NCBI GenBank assembly: GCA_963835375.1
Contig: CAWIGB010000030.1
Coordinates: 12,580-76,579 of the forward strand
Reading direction: 5' to 3'
Length of the DNA: 64,000 nt
Source of the DNA: Salinisphaera sp963835375
GTDB taxonomy: Bacteria; Pseudomonadota; Gammaproteobacteria; Nevskiales; Salinisphaeraceae
The notes under the pieces were generated by a model, which saw nothing but the letters and a program-made list of their open reading frames with translations, searched no databases and was not told the origin of the DNA. The translations under genes were made by a program, and so were the position numbers. Shown piece after piece: positions 8,651 to 17,550 of the stretch; position 1 is the stretch's first letter, and every line of letters begins with the position of its first letter.

Positions 8651-10318
8651 TCACATGCGGTCCGGCGCCGATACACCCAGCAGCGCCAGACCGTTCACCA
8701 GCACCTGACGCGCGGCCGAAATCAGCGTCAGGCGTGCGTTGCGCAGGCCCGCGTCCTCGATGACGAATTTCTGCGCATTGTAATAGCTGTGAAATGCATC
8801 GGCGGTATCCCGCAGATAATGGGCCACGCTCTGTACGGCCGAATCGGCGGCTGCGGCGGCCACTACTTCCGGAAAGCGCGACAACGCCGTGATCAGGCGT
8901 TGTTCGTGCTCCGAATCAAGCCGTGTCATGGCTGCCGAGTCGCGATCATACGCCAGGCCCTGTTCGTCAAGCTGACGAAACACGCTGGCGATGCGGGCAT
9001 GGGCGTACTGGATGTAGTAGACCGGGTTGTCTTCGGACTGGCTGCGCGCCAGGTCGATATCGAAGGTCAAGTGCGAATCCGACTTGCGTGCGACCAGGAA
9101 ATAACGCGTCGCATCGCGGCCGACCTCGTCGATGAGATCGCGCACCGTCACGTAGGAGCCGGCGCGCTTGGACAGTTTCACTTCCTCGCCGCCGCGCATG
9201 ACGGTGACCATCTGATGCAGCACGTAGGCCGGCCAACCCTGCGGAATGCCGACATCCAGCGCCTGCAGGCCAGCGCGCACGCGCGCGATGGTGCCGTGGT
9301 GATCGGCGCCCTGGACGTTGATGGCGTGGGTGAAGCCGCGCTCCCACTTGGCGCGGTGATAGGCGACGTCCGGCACGAAGTAGGTATAACCGCCCTCGGC
9401 CTTGCGCATCACGCGGTCCTTGTCGTCGCCGTAGTCCGTGGTCTTGAGCCACAGCGCGCCGTCGGCCTCGTAGGTATGCCCGGCCGCGACCAGTGCTTTG
9501 ACGGTCTCCTCGACCCGGCCGTCGGCGTACAGCGCGGATTCCAGCGCATAGTTGTCGAACACCACGCCGAAGGCGCGCAGGTCTTCGTCCTGCTCACGAC
9601 GCAGATAGGCCACCGCGAATTCGCGGATGGCACCCATATCGTTCGGGTCGGCCGCGCCGGTGACTTCGCGATCGTCCGCGATCACCGTCGCGCCGTCGAG
9701 ATACGCGGCGGCCACGTCGGCCAGATACTCGCCGCGATAGCCGCCTTCGGGCCAGTCGGCGTCTTCGGGCGTCAGGCCGGCGCAGCGGGCGGCGACCGAT
9801 TTGGCCAGCATCTCGATCTGGTTGCCGGCATCGTTGTAGTAGAACTCGCGGGTGACCTGCCAGCCGATGGCCTCGTAGAGCCGGGCCAGGCAGTCGCCGA
9901 TCGCGGCCTGACGCCCGTGGCCGACATGCAGCGGCCCGGTCGGATTGGCCGAGACGAACTCGATCAGCACTTGCCGGCCGGCGCCGATATCCGAGCGGCC
10001 ATAGGCATCGCCGGCTTCGAGCACGTCGTCGATGACCGAGCGGAAGGCAGCCGGCGCCAGAAAGAAATTGATGAAGCCCGGCCCGGCGATCTCGACCTTG
10101 GCGATACGCTCGTCGTCGCCGAGCTGATCCACGATCGCCTGAGCGATCTCGCGCGGGTTGCGGCGCGCGGCCTTGGTCAGCTGCATGGCCAGATTGGAGG
10201 CGAAATCGCCGTGCGCAGCATCGCGGGTGCGCTCGACGTGCGGATCGGCCGGGATGTCGATATCGGGCCAGGCGCGGGTGGCGGCCTCGACGAGCAGATC
10301 TTGAACTAGTGCTTTCAC
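8651..10318 (-). CDS. argS: Arginyl-tRNA synthetase
   Basis: This 555-residue class I synthetase charges tRNA-Arg with arginine using ATP. The HIGH-type motif is HVGH in SANPTGPLHVGHGRQ; the KMSKS-type motif is KLSKRAGSYVT. An N-terminal Arg-tRNA synthetase domain with DFASNLAMQL and a C-terminal DALR anticodon-binding domain ending in LLGVSAPDRM frame the catalytic core. Length is normal. It lies between the SPOR gene (32 bases downstream) and a methyltransferase gene. Confidence 0.97.
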   Translation of the reverse strand: MKALVQDLLVEAATRAWPDIDIPADPHVERTRDAAHGDFASNLAMQLTKAARRNPREIAQAIVDQLGDDERIAKVEIAGPGFINFFLAPAAFRSVIDDVLEAGDAYGRSDIGAGRQVLIEFVSANPTGPLHVGHGRQAAIGDCLARLYEAIGWQVTREFYYNDAGNQIEMLAKSVAARCAGLTPEDADWPEGGYRGEYLADVAAAYLDGATVIADDREVTGAADPNDMGAIREFAVAYLRREQDEDLRAFGVVFDNYALESALYADGRVEETVKALVAAGHTYEADGALWLKTTDYGDDKDRVMRKAEGGYTYFVPDVAYHRAKWERGFTHAINVQGADHHGTIARVRAGLQALDVGIPQGWPAYVLHQMVTVMRGGEEVKLSKRAGSYVTVRDLIDEVGRDATRYFLVARKSDSHLTFDIDLARSQSEDNPVYYIQYAHARIASVFRQLDEQGLAYDRDSAAMTRLDSEHEQRLITALSRFPEVVAAAAADSAVQSVAHYLRDTADAFHSYYNAQKFVIEDAGLRNARLTLISAARQVLVNGLALLGVSAPDRM

Positions 10319-10381
10319 GGCGAGAACAACGCAGAGGGTCGTGTGAAAACCGTGCAGTCTAACGCTGCCCGGTGGCGCGGG

Positions 10382-11209
10382 CTATGTTTCGGCTTCGAGC
10401 AGACTGAAGGGCAGCGCTCGTGCGGGCGATATGCCGGCCAGTTCGGCCACCTCGGCATCTGCCAGTACGCGCACGCGGGCAAAGCCCGCCGCCTCGAGCA
10501 GCGGTGTGACTTCATCTTCGTGGTAGCACAAGGTGGCGCCGGATCGCGCGGCCAGCGCACGCGCGGCCCGGGCGGCGAGTCCGTGGCCGGCAAACCGTCG
10601 CAGGGGATACACCTCGGCCAGATAACGCCCGCCGCCCAGGCGTCGCAACAGCCCGGCCACGTGGGTCCAGGCGAGCTGCTTGCCGGGGCGATCGAGATAA
10701 TCGACCACGCCCTCGGTCAGCGCGACCACCGGCCCGGTCTCGGGCGCGACAATATCGACGCCGATCTCGGGATCGAACAGATCGCCGACCGCCAGATGAT
10801 GATTGTCCGGTCGCGGTAGGCGCGCCGAGCGCCGCGCGCGGGCGGCTACCATGCCCGGCAGATCCAGATCGTGCCAGTGCATGCCGGGATGGGCGCGGGC
10901 ATAGGCCTGGCCGCGCGTGGACAGGCCGGCGCCGATCTCGATCACGAGATGCGGCGCCTGTGCTTCGATCCAGCTCGAGAATGCGTCGTGGCGCCACCGC
11001 AAGAGCTCGGGCCCGGAGGCGACGGCGGGTACGAACGGCGCCAACAGCCCGGTGCCGATTCTCAGCGCGGCGAGCATGGCGCGCCCGCGACGCGTGTCGA
11101 AGACATCGGCTTCGGCAAAGCCATAGCGAGCCCAGGCGGCTGCCGTGGCATAGGCGGTCGGCGAGATACGCGGGTCGCCGCGGCGTGTGTTCGCGCTGGT
11201 GCGGCTCAT
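10382..11209 (-). CDS. Class I SAM-dependent methyltransferase, leucine-carboxyl-methyltransferase-like
   Basis: The protein has 275 residues. The SAM-binding motif I is LVIEIGAGLSTRG (near 89–101), with an acidic second strand HWHDLDLPG and a helix rich in Arg. The later strand GPVVALTEGVVDYL and a large GGGRYLAEVYPL strand fit the LCM/PPM1-like group rather than small-molecule methyltransferases such as UbiE. The substrate is unknown. The gene sits 9 bases after priA and 63 bases before argS in the same direction, so it interrupts an otherwise common priA–argS order. Confidence 0.7.
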   Translation of the reverse strand: MSRTSANTRRGDPRISPTAYATAAAWARYGFAEADVFDTRRGRAMLAALRIGTGLLAPFVPAVASGPELLRWRHDAFSSWIEAQAPHLVIEIGAGLSTRGQAYARAHPGMHWHDLDLPGMVAARARRSARLPRPDNHHLAVGDLFDPEIGVDIVAPETGPVVALTEGVVDYLDRPGKQLAWTHVAGLLRRLGGGRYLAEVYPLRRFAGHGLAARAARALAARSGATLCYHEDEVTPLLEAAGFARVRVLADAEVAELAGISPARALPFSLLEAET

Positions 11210-11218
11210 GGGCCGAGC

Positions 11219-13420
11219 CTACAACAGATCCTGCGGATCGACGTCGATCGACCAGCGCACGCGCCGGGCCGCCGGCAGCTCGGCGAGCTGGGTCTGCCAG
11301 CGATCGAGTACGGGGTGCAGCAGGGCGCGGCGTGCGGCGTGCAGCAATAGATGGGCGCGATAGCGCCCGGCGCGGCGCGCCATCGGCGCCGGGACCGGGC
11401 CCCAACAGGCCAGTTCGCCGCCCATGGGGATGGTTTCGGCTGCTGCGGCCAGAAACTCGTGCGGATACTGTTGCTCGTGCGCCTCGGCGCGCAGCAGCGC
11501 CAGGTGGCCGTATGGCGGCAGGGCCGTGGCCTCGCGCTCGGCCAGTGCGGCTTCGGCAAAACCCGGATAGCCGCCGCCCAGAAGGCGCATCAGCATTGGG
11601 TGTTCGGGGTTGCGCGTCTGCAGCCAGACCTCGCCCGGGCGATCGGCGCGTCCGGCGCGCCCGGCCACTTGAGTCACGACCTGGGCCATGTGCTCGGTGG
11701 CCCGGAAATCGGCCGAGAACAGACCGCCGTCCACGTCGAGCACACCAACACAGGTCAGGCGGGCGAAATCATGGCCCTTGGCCAGCATCTGGGTGCCGAC
11801 CAGCAGTTGGGTCTTGCCGCTGGCGACGTCGGCGAGTTGGGCTTCGAGTCGGCCCTTGCGCGCCATGCTGTCGCGATCGAAGCGGGCGATGGAGACATCG
11901 GGAAAATGGCTGCGCAACGCGCCTGCGACGCGCTGCGTGCCGGCGCCGAGCGCAACCAGCGTCTCACTGCCACAGGACGGGCAGGCGGCCGGTGCGTTTT
12001 CGGCGCTGCCGCAGTGGTGGCAGATCAGCCGGCTCATCGCGCCGTGAATGGTCATCGGCGCATCGCAGCGATGACAGGGCGCGCTCCAACCACAGTCGTG
12101 GCAGAGCAAGGCCGGGGCGAACCCACGCCGGTTGATGAAGATCATCACCTGATTGCCGGCCTCCAGGTGCGGCCGGATGCGGTTGATCAAGGGATCGGAC
12201 AGGCCGCCGTCGAGCGGGCGCGAACGGATGTCGATCAGCCGGATGGCCGGCAAGGCGGCGCCGGTGGCCCGGCGTTCCAGCTTGTGATGGGCGAACCGGC
12301 CGGCGCGGGCGTTGTGCAGCGTCTCCAGTGCCGGCGTGGCACTGCCGAGCAGGATCGGAATGGCGGCGTCCTGTGCGCGCTTCAGCGCCACGTCGCGGGC
12401 GTGATAACGCAGTCCGTCGCCCTGTTTGTAGGAACCGTCGTGTTCTTCGTCGACGATGATAAGGCCGAGCCGTGGCATGGGCGTGAATACAGCCGAACGC
12501 GTGCCGATCACGATATCGGCGTCGCCGGCCGCGGCCGCGCGCCAGACATCGGCGCGCTCGCCGTCGCTGCGCTGGGAATGCAGCACGCCGATGGCCGCGG
12601 CGAAGCGCGAACGCAGGCGGTCGATGAGTTGCGGCGTGAGCCCGATCTCCGGCGCCAGGAACAGCACCTGACGGCTGGCGGCCAGCGTATCGGCCATGCG
12701 CTGGAAATAGATCTCGGTCTTGCCGGAGCCGGTCACGCCTTCGATCAGCGCCGGGGCGAAGCCCTCGGCCTGGCGCAGCCGATCCACCACGGTCTGCTGC
12801 TCGGCCGTGAGCGCCGGCGGCGTGCCCGCACTGCCGGTTTCCAGGCCGCCCGGCAGTTCGATGGCCTCGATCAGGCCGCGCTCGGTCAGCACGTTCAACG
12901 GCCGCTGGGCGCCCGGAAAGCGTGCCAGTAACGTGCTGTGCGCCACGGCGTTGTCGGCGGCACGAATGGCGGCCAGCAGTTCTTGCTGGCGCGGCGCACG
13001 AGCGAGTGTGGTCTTGGCATCGACCGGCGGTTCGGCCACGGCCTGCCAGCCGCGGTTGCGGGTGCTGCCGCTGGCCGGATCGTTTTGGGTACGACGTAAC
13101 GCGGCCGGCAAGGCGGTGCCGAGCGTGTCGCCGAGCGGATGGTGATAATAACGAGCGGTCCAGCGCAGCAGTTTGAGCAGGGCATCGTCGAACAGCGGGG
13201 CGTCGTCCAGTATGCGCAATACGGGTTTGAGCTTGGCCGTTGCGATCTGGCTGTCCACGTTCACGGCAATGATCACGCCCACCAGCGGCCGACGACCGAA
13301 GCGAACCTGCACCCGCGCGCCAACCGACGCCACGGCACCCGGCTCGATCAGGTAGTCGAAAGTGCCGTAAAGCGGCACGGGCACGGCCACTCGAATGACG
13401 GGGGAAGCCTGCTCGGTCAA
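11219..13420 (-). CDS. priA: Primosomal replication restart helicase PriA
   Basis: This 733-residue protein has the DNA-binding N-terminal domain (VAVPVPLYGTFDYLI), a helicase core with EGVTGSGKTEI (Walker A) and IIVDEEHDGSYKQ (DEEH Walker B), and the zinc-binding insert with paired CxxC motifs between about CHDCGWSAPCHRC and CPSCGSE. PriA recognises stalled forks and reloads the replisome. Length and motif order are normal. It is the first gene of the leftward block ending with the SPOR gene; an AT-rich stretch lies just upstream. Confidence 0.97.
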   Translation of the reverse strand: MTEQASPVIRVAVPVPLYGTFDYLIEPGAVASVGARVQVRFGRRPLVGVIIAVNVDSQIATAKLKPVLRILDDAPLFDDALLKLLRWTARYYHHPLGDTLGTALPAALRRTQNDPASGSTRNRGWQAVAEPPVDAKTTLARAPRQQELLAAIRAADNAVAHSTLLARFPGAQRPLNVLTERGLIEAIELPGGLETGSAGTPPALTAEQQTVVDRLRQAEGFAPALIEGVTGSGKTEIYFQRMADTLAASRQVLFLAPEIGLTPQLIDRLRSRFAAAIGVLHSQRSDGERADVWRAAAAGDADIVIGTRSAVFTPMPRLGLIIVDEEHDGSYKQGDGLRYHARDVALKRAQDAAIPILLGSATPALETLHNARAGRFAHHKLERRATGAALPAIRLIDIRSRPLDGGLSDPLINRIRPHLEAGNQVMIFINRRGFAPALLCHDCGWSAPCHRCDAPMTIHGAMSRLICHHCGSAENAPAACPSCGSETLVALGAGTQRVAGALRSHFPDVSIARFDRDSMARKGRLEAQLADVASGKTQLLVGTQMLAKGHDFARLTCVGVLDVDGGLFSADFRATEHMAQVVTQVAGRAGRADRPGEVWLQTRNPEHPMLMRLLGGGYPGFAEAALAEREATALPPYGHLALLRAEAHEQQYPHEFLAAAAETIPMGGELACWGPVPAPMARRAGRYRAHLLLHAARRALLHPVLDRWQTQLAELPAARRVRWSIDVDPQDLL

Positions 13421-13701
13421 CGCTCTAGCGCCTGTGGATAACCAAGTGGATGAAATTGGGACGATTTATTCATGGTAAGAGGGCAACACCGTTGCCGCTA
13501 CAAATAAATTAAAAAATAATAATAAAAAACAGATACTTGCGGATTTTGCTCGCGGGGATGATGAGCCTTGCGCGGATTCGCCTTCGGAACAGGGTGTTGT
13601 GGATTTGTGCATAACCGGGTGGTTATTCGACGCCGTATCCGCTGCTGGGGCCCGAGTCGCGGCGATATGCCATGTGACGTATGAGGGCAGTGTCGACGCA
13701 G
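13421..13701. other. Intergenic region with an AT-rich island upstream of priA
   Basis: The 281 bases between priA and the Nudix gene contain a strikingly AT-rich tract (about 13500–13532, mostly A and T) in a GC-rich background. The tract suits an UP element or a melting region for a leftward promoter. A 79-codon leftward open frame here has no recognisable domain and ordinary intergenic composition, so I do not call it. No terminator was found. Confidence 0.5.
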
Positions 13702-14295
13702 TCATCGGCGGGATCCGCTGCCGATACGACGCAGTTCATCAAGCATGAGCAGCGTCAGCCCCCAGAGCCTTCGGTCATCGCCGCAGTCGTAGCACGGCAT
13801 CGCCTTGCGAACGCCGCGTATGCGCCAGAGCAGCCGGCCCCGGTTCGCCGGTTCGTCGAGCCAGGCGAGCGGTATCCATTGCCATCCGCCGATCTCCGCG
13901 TTCGGCTTGATCTCGGCCCCGCGCGGCCATCGATAAACGAACGGCGATATCACCAGCGGCCGGCGACGGCGATGATCCAGCGTGAGCTGGTCGGAGAGGC
14001 GGCCGATGCCGAGCGATCGATCGATGGTCACGCCGATCTCTTCCGCCGTTTCCCGGCAGGCCGCACGCGAAGCGCTGGCTTCGTCGATGGCTTCGATACG
14101 ACCGCCGGGCAAGGCCATGTCGCCGGACCAGGGATCGCCCGGCCGCTGGGCGCGTTCAACCACGAGCACTTCCGCGCCCTGGCGCGAATCGCGCAACAGG
14201 GCGGCAACCGCGGCGCGCTTGAGCCGCCGACGCAATGGATTGCGTCGCGCTCTATGGCGCTGGAGGCGGGCGACGAGTGGCGCGAGTTCGTGCAT
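13702..14295 (-). CDS. Nudix hydrolase, CoA pyrophosphatase (NudL-like)
   Basis: The 197 residues carry a Nudix box reading LPGGRIEAIDEASASRAACR followed by ETAEEIGV, preceded by PWSGDMALPGG. The spacing with an extra residue is the form seen in the CoA-diphosphatase (YeaB/NudL) subgroup, and the length also fits. Such enzymes cleave CoA or acyl-CoA to phosphopantetheine and 3',5'-ADP with Mg2+. The C-terminal PLVISPFVYRWPR strand is typical of the subgroup. It is followed leftward by the pnt terminator and operon. Confidence 0.82.
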   Translation of the reverse strand: MHELAPLVARLQRHRARRNPLRRRLKRAAVAALLRDSRQGAEVLVVERAQRPGDPWSGDMALPGGRIEAIDEASASRAACRETAEEIGVTIDRSLGIGRLSDQLTLDHRRRRPLVISPFVYRWPRGAEIKPNAEIGGWQWIPLAWLDEPANRGRLLWRIRGVRKAMPCYDCGDDRRLWGLTLLMLDELRRIGSGSRR

Positions 14296-14337
14296 GACCG
14301 CCGAGGATAAGGCCGATCGCCGGCGGCTGCATTGCCG

Positions 14338-14370
14338 TAAAAAAGAAAGCCGCCCGCGCGGACGGGCGGC
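14338..14370 (-). terminator. Rho-independent terminator downstream of pntB
   Basis: Read leftward, GCCGCCCG (14370–14363) pairs with CGGGCGGC (14356–14349) and is followed by TTTCTTTTTT. It lies between the 5' end of pntB's neighbours and sits in the leftward path between the Nudix gene and pntB, so it ends the Nudix transcript before pntB begins. Confidence 0.8.
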
Positions 14371-14398
14371 CTCTGGTAGAGCTGGCGTGGGCGATGTT

Positions 14399-15796
14399 CT
14401 AGATGTGCTTCAGCCCGCTGGTCAGATCGGCACAGACCTGCTTGGCATCGCCGAACACCATGCGGGTGTTGTCGCCGAAGAACAGCTTGTTGACCACGCC
14501 GGAAAAGCCGGTGCCCTTGCCGCGCTTGATCACGTAGACCTCCCGCGCAGCACCCACATTGAGGATCGGCATGCCGTAGATCGGGCTGCCCTTGTCCTCC
14601 TTGGCGGCCGGGTTGACCACATCGTTGGCGCCGATCACCAGAGCGGCATCGGCCGACGGGAATTCCGGGTTGATCTCCTCCAGATCGTAGATCAGGTCGT
14701 AGGGCACGCCCGCCTCGGCCAGCAGCACATTCATGTGGCCGGGCATGCGGCCCGCGACCGGGTGGATGGCGAACTTCACGTCCACCCCGTGTTCCTTCTG
14801 CAGCGCCTGCACGAACTCCCAGAGCTTGTGCTGGGCCTGCGCCACCGCCAGCCCGTAGCCGGGCACGATGATCAACGAATCGGCATAGGCCATGGAGGCG
14901 GCCGCGTCGAACGCCTCGACCGACTTCATCTCGCCTTCGGGGCCTTCGGCCTGGGCACCATCATCCACGCCGAAACCAGCGAACAGGACGTTGGTCAGCG
15001 AGCGGTTCATGCCCTTGGCCATGAGATAGGTCAGCAGCGAACCGGCCGCGCCCACCACCATGCCGGCGATGATCATCGCCGGGTTGTCGATGACATACCC
15101 CTCGAAGGCCACCGCCAGGCCCGTGAAGGCGTTGTACATCGAGATCACGACCGGCATGTCGGCGCCGCCGATCGGGATCGTCAGCAGCACGCCGAAAGCG
15201 AGGCTCATGAAGAAGAACAGCGTCACCAGCACCGGCGCCGAGAAATTCGAAGCCACGATCGCCCAGCCGAAGATTACGATCAGCAGGGCCAGCACGATGG
15301 TGGCGATCTGCTGGCCCGGAATGCGGAAGCTCTTGGTCAGCTTGCCTTCGAGCTTGGCCCAGGCGATCAGCGAGCCGGCGAACGACACGCCGCCGATCAG
15401 CGCGCCCACGACGGCCATGATGATCAGCGCGAAACCGGCCGAGAATGCCTCGTGCGAATAAATCTCCACCAGCGCGATGGCCGCGGCCGCGCCGCCGCCC
15501 ATGCCGTTGTAGAGCGCGACCATCTGCGGCATGGCCGTCATCTGCACGCGCTTGCCGGAGACCCAGGCCGCGGACCCGCCAATGGCGATGGCCACGATCA
15601 TCAGGATGTAGTGCCAGGCGCCCGCGTGAATGGCCGGGTGAAAGAAGGTGAAGATCGTGGCGACCAGCATGCCCGCACCGGCCACCTTGATGCCGTTGCG
15701 TGCGGTACGCGGCGAGCCCATCTGCTTCAGGCCGTAGATGAACAAGACCGCGGCGACGAAATAACTCGCGTTGACGAGAAAGCCCCAGAAACCCAT
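14399..15796 (-). CDS. pntB: NAD(P) transhydrogenase subunit beta
   Basis: This is a 465-residue integral membrane subunit. An N-terminal half of about nine membrane helices, beginning FLVNASYFVAAVLFIYGLKQMGSP, is followed by the soluble NADP(H)-binding domain III. That domain has the motif PGYGLAVAQAQH, HPVAGRMPGHMNVLLAEAGVPYD, and a C-terminal GANDVVNPAAKED block. With PntA it couples proton entry to hydride transfer from NADH to NADP+, supplying NADPH. It is the third gene of the leftward pntAA–pntAB–pntB operon. A frame-preserving stop and normal length indicate an intact gene. Confidence 0.97.
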   Translation of the reverse strand: MGFWGFLVNASYFVAAVLFIYGLKQMGSPRTARNGIKVAGAGMLVATIFTFFHPAIHAGAWHYILMIVAIAIGGSAAWVSGKRVQMTAMPQMVALYNGMGGGAAAAIALVEIYSHEAFSAGFALIIMAVVGALIGGVSFAGSLIAWAKLEGKLTKSFRIPGQQIATIVLALLIVIFGWAIVASNFSAPVLVTLFFFMSLAFGVLLTIPIGGADMPVVISMYNAFTGLAVAFEGYVIDNPAMIIAGMVVGAAGSLLTYLMAKGMNRSLTNVLFAGFGVDDGAQAEGPEGEMKSVEAFDAAASMAYADSLIIVPGYGLAVAQAQHKLWEFVQALQKEHGVDVKFAIHPVAGRMPGHMNVLLAEAGVPYDLIYDLEEINPEFPSADAALVIGANDVVNPAAKEDKGSPIYGMPILNVGAAREVYVIKRGKGTGFSGVVNKLFFGDNTRMVFGDAKQVCADLTSGLKHI

Positions 15797-15828
15797 AGGT
15801 GACCCCTTTTATCGTGGTTGTTCTCGGA

Positions 15829-16113
15829 TCAGTCCTTGGAGGACTTGAACATTTCGAGCATGCGCTCGGTCACGACATAGCCGCCCACGGCGTTGCCGGC
15901 GGCCAGAATCGTGCCCACGAAGCCGATCAGGGTCTCCCAGAAACCGTCGGCGTTGCCGAGTGCCACCATGGCGCCGACCAGCACGATGCCGTGCACGAAG
16001 TTGGAGCCCGACATCAGCGGCGTGTGCAGAATGGTCGGCACGCGGCCGATGATCTCGTAGCCGGTGAAGGCCGCGAGCATGAAAATGTATAGCGCGACAA
16101 AACCTGTGATCAT
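15829..16113 (-). CDS. pntAB: NAD(P) transhydrogenase subunit alpha part 2 (membrane segment)
   Basis: The 94 residues form three to four membrane helices: FVALYIFMLAAFTGYEIIGRVP, a HTPLMSGSNFVHGIVLVGAM block, and TLIGFVGTILAAGNAVGGYVVTERML. This is domain IIa of the transhydrogenase encoded as a separate polypeptide, a split arrangement common outside enterobacteria. It lies 30 bases after pntAA and 32 before pntB. Confidence 0.96.
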   Translation of the reverse strand: MITGFVALYIFMLAAFTGYEIIGRVPTILHTPLMSGSNFVHGIVLVGAMVALGNADGFWETLIGFVGTILAAGNAVGGYVVTERMLEMFKSSKD

Positions 16114-16143
16114 GATCGTCTCTCCCCGAATGCTCTCTCGAAT

Positions 16144-17343
16144 CTAAGCTTTCTTTTCAACGTCCCGCGCTTCGCTGGCGGCGCCAAGCGCCGCCTTGAC
16201 CGTCTCGTTGACCAGCTCGCCGTCGCGCGTCAGCACAGACTTGGCCAGAATCTCGTCGTCCCAGTCGAATGCGAGCTTGTGTTTCTTCTCGCCCGGCTTC
16301 ACGTCGTCCTGACCTTCTTCCTCGACCACGATCAGCTGCAGGAAGTTGAGCACGTTCTGGGCATACATCTCGCTGGCATGCTCGGCCAGCAGCGACGGCA
16401 CGTTCGACGGGCCATGAATGGTCACCGAGCCGTGGGTGACGATCTCGTCGGGCTTCGTCAGTTCGCAGTTGCCGCCGCCGGCTGCGGCCAGATCGACCAG
16501 CACGGCGCCGGGCTTCATGGCTTCGACCATGGCCTGCGACACGATCCGGGGTGCCGGCTTGCCCGGAACGGCCGCCGTGGTGATCACCGCATCGGCGTCG
16601 GCCATGTTGTCCGCCAGCATCTGTTGCTGCTGGGCTTTTTCCTCGTCGGTCAGTTCGCGGGCGTAGCCGCCCTCGGCCTCCGCCTTGACACCCTTGGCGA
16701 CCAGGAATTCGGCACCGAGCGACTCGACCTGTTCCTTGGTGTCGGTACGCACGTCATAGCCGTACACCTTGGCGCCGAGCCGCCCGGCGGTGGCGATGGC
16801 CTGCAGACCGGCCACGCCGGCACCGATGACCAGCACCTTGGCCGGCCGGATGGTGCCGGCGGCGGTGGTCAGCATCGGCAGGAAACGCTCCAGCGCATTG
16901 GCCGCGATCAGCGCCGCCTTGTAGCCGGCGGCGTTGGCCTGGGACGACAGCGCGTCCATGGACTGGGCCCGGCTGATGCGCGGGATCAGTTCCATGGCGA
17001 AGCAGGTGATGCCGTTGTTCTGCAGCGCTTCGACCACATCGGGGTTGTTGTGCCCCTGGACAAAACTGATCAGCACCGAGCCCTTCTTCATCTTGTTGAT
17101 CTGCTCGACCCCGGGCGCATTGACCGCGAGCACCACGTTGGCGGTGTAGATCTCGTCGGTCTGCCCCGAGAGCAGCACGGGCTCGTCGTAGGATTCGTCG
17201 GGAATGCGGCTGCCTTCACCCGCGCCCTTGGCGACCGTGAGCGTCACGTCGAGCTTGGTCAGCTTCGCCGCCACCTTGGGCACCATGGCGACGCGCTTTT
17301 CGCCCGCCGCCGTCTCCTTCGCTACAGCAATCGATACGGTCAT
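16144..17343 (-). CDS. pntAA: NAD(P) transhydrogenase subunit alpha part 1
   Basis: This 399-residue NAD(H)-binding subunit (domain I) resembles alanine dehydrogenase. Motifs are VAKETAAGEKRVAMVP at the N-terminus, RISRAQSMDALSSQANAAGYKA in the centre, and the Rossmann motif VLVIGAGVAGLQAIATAGRLGA with YDVR closing the second strand. The later GTIRPAK and PGKPAPRIVSQAMV segments are conserved. It starts the operon; an AT-rich tract further upstream and a TATAAC box (17388–17383, read leftward) may form its promoter, though no clear -35 was found. Confidence 0.97.
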   Translation of the reverse strand: MTVSIAVAKETAAGEKRVAMVPKVAAKLTKLDVTLTVAKGAGEGSRIPDESYDEPVLLSGQTDEIYTANVVLAVNAPGVEQINKMKKGSVLISFVQGHNNPDVVEALQNNGITCFAMELIPRISRAQSMDALSSQANAAGYKAALIAANALERFLPMLTTAAGTIRPAKVLVIGAGVAGLQAIATAGRLGAKVYGYDVRTDTKEQVESLGAEFLVAKGVKAEAEGGYARELTDEEKAQQQQMLADNMADADAVITTAAVPGKPAPRIVSQAMVEAMKPGAVLVDLAAAGGGNCELTKPDEIVTHGSVTIHGPSNVPSLLAEHASEMYAQNVLNFLQLIVVEEEGQDDVKPGEKKHKLAFDWDDEILAKSVLTRDGELVNETVKAALGAASEARDVEKKA

Positions 17344-17550
17344 ATTCTTGTTCGGCCCGTGTTCGAGATCGTCGATGATGTGGTTATATCCCCGGCCGGC
17401 AGCCGGCCGCGTCTCCCTGACCGGCGCATGGCCGGCTTGTCGAGTCTAACCACATAAGCGGCTCGATGGCGAGCTTATGAGAATTTATTTTCCATTTTAA
17501 AATTTAATAGAAAAATATATTCATTATCGCTAATCGATTCCGGTGCGCCG
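17344..17550. other. Intergenic region with an AT-rich tract between pntAA and a secreted-protein gene
   Basis: The region contains a GC-rich imperfect hairpin (about 17391–17412) and an AT-rich tract (about 17482–17530) with the palindrome ATTTTAAAAT. It must hold the end of the leftward secreted-protein transcript and the pnt promoter. No gene was recognised. Confidence 0.5.

Noticed and set aside
8066..10309. Long rightward frame opposite argS and the SPOR gene
   Set aside because: Antisense to argS, whose motifs are complete. No ribosome site or domain.
13466..13705. 79-codon leftward frame upstream of priA
   Set aside because: It runs through the AT-rich island, has no domain and overlaps the Nudix gene end; treated as intergenic.
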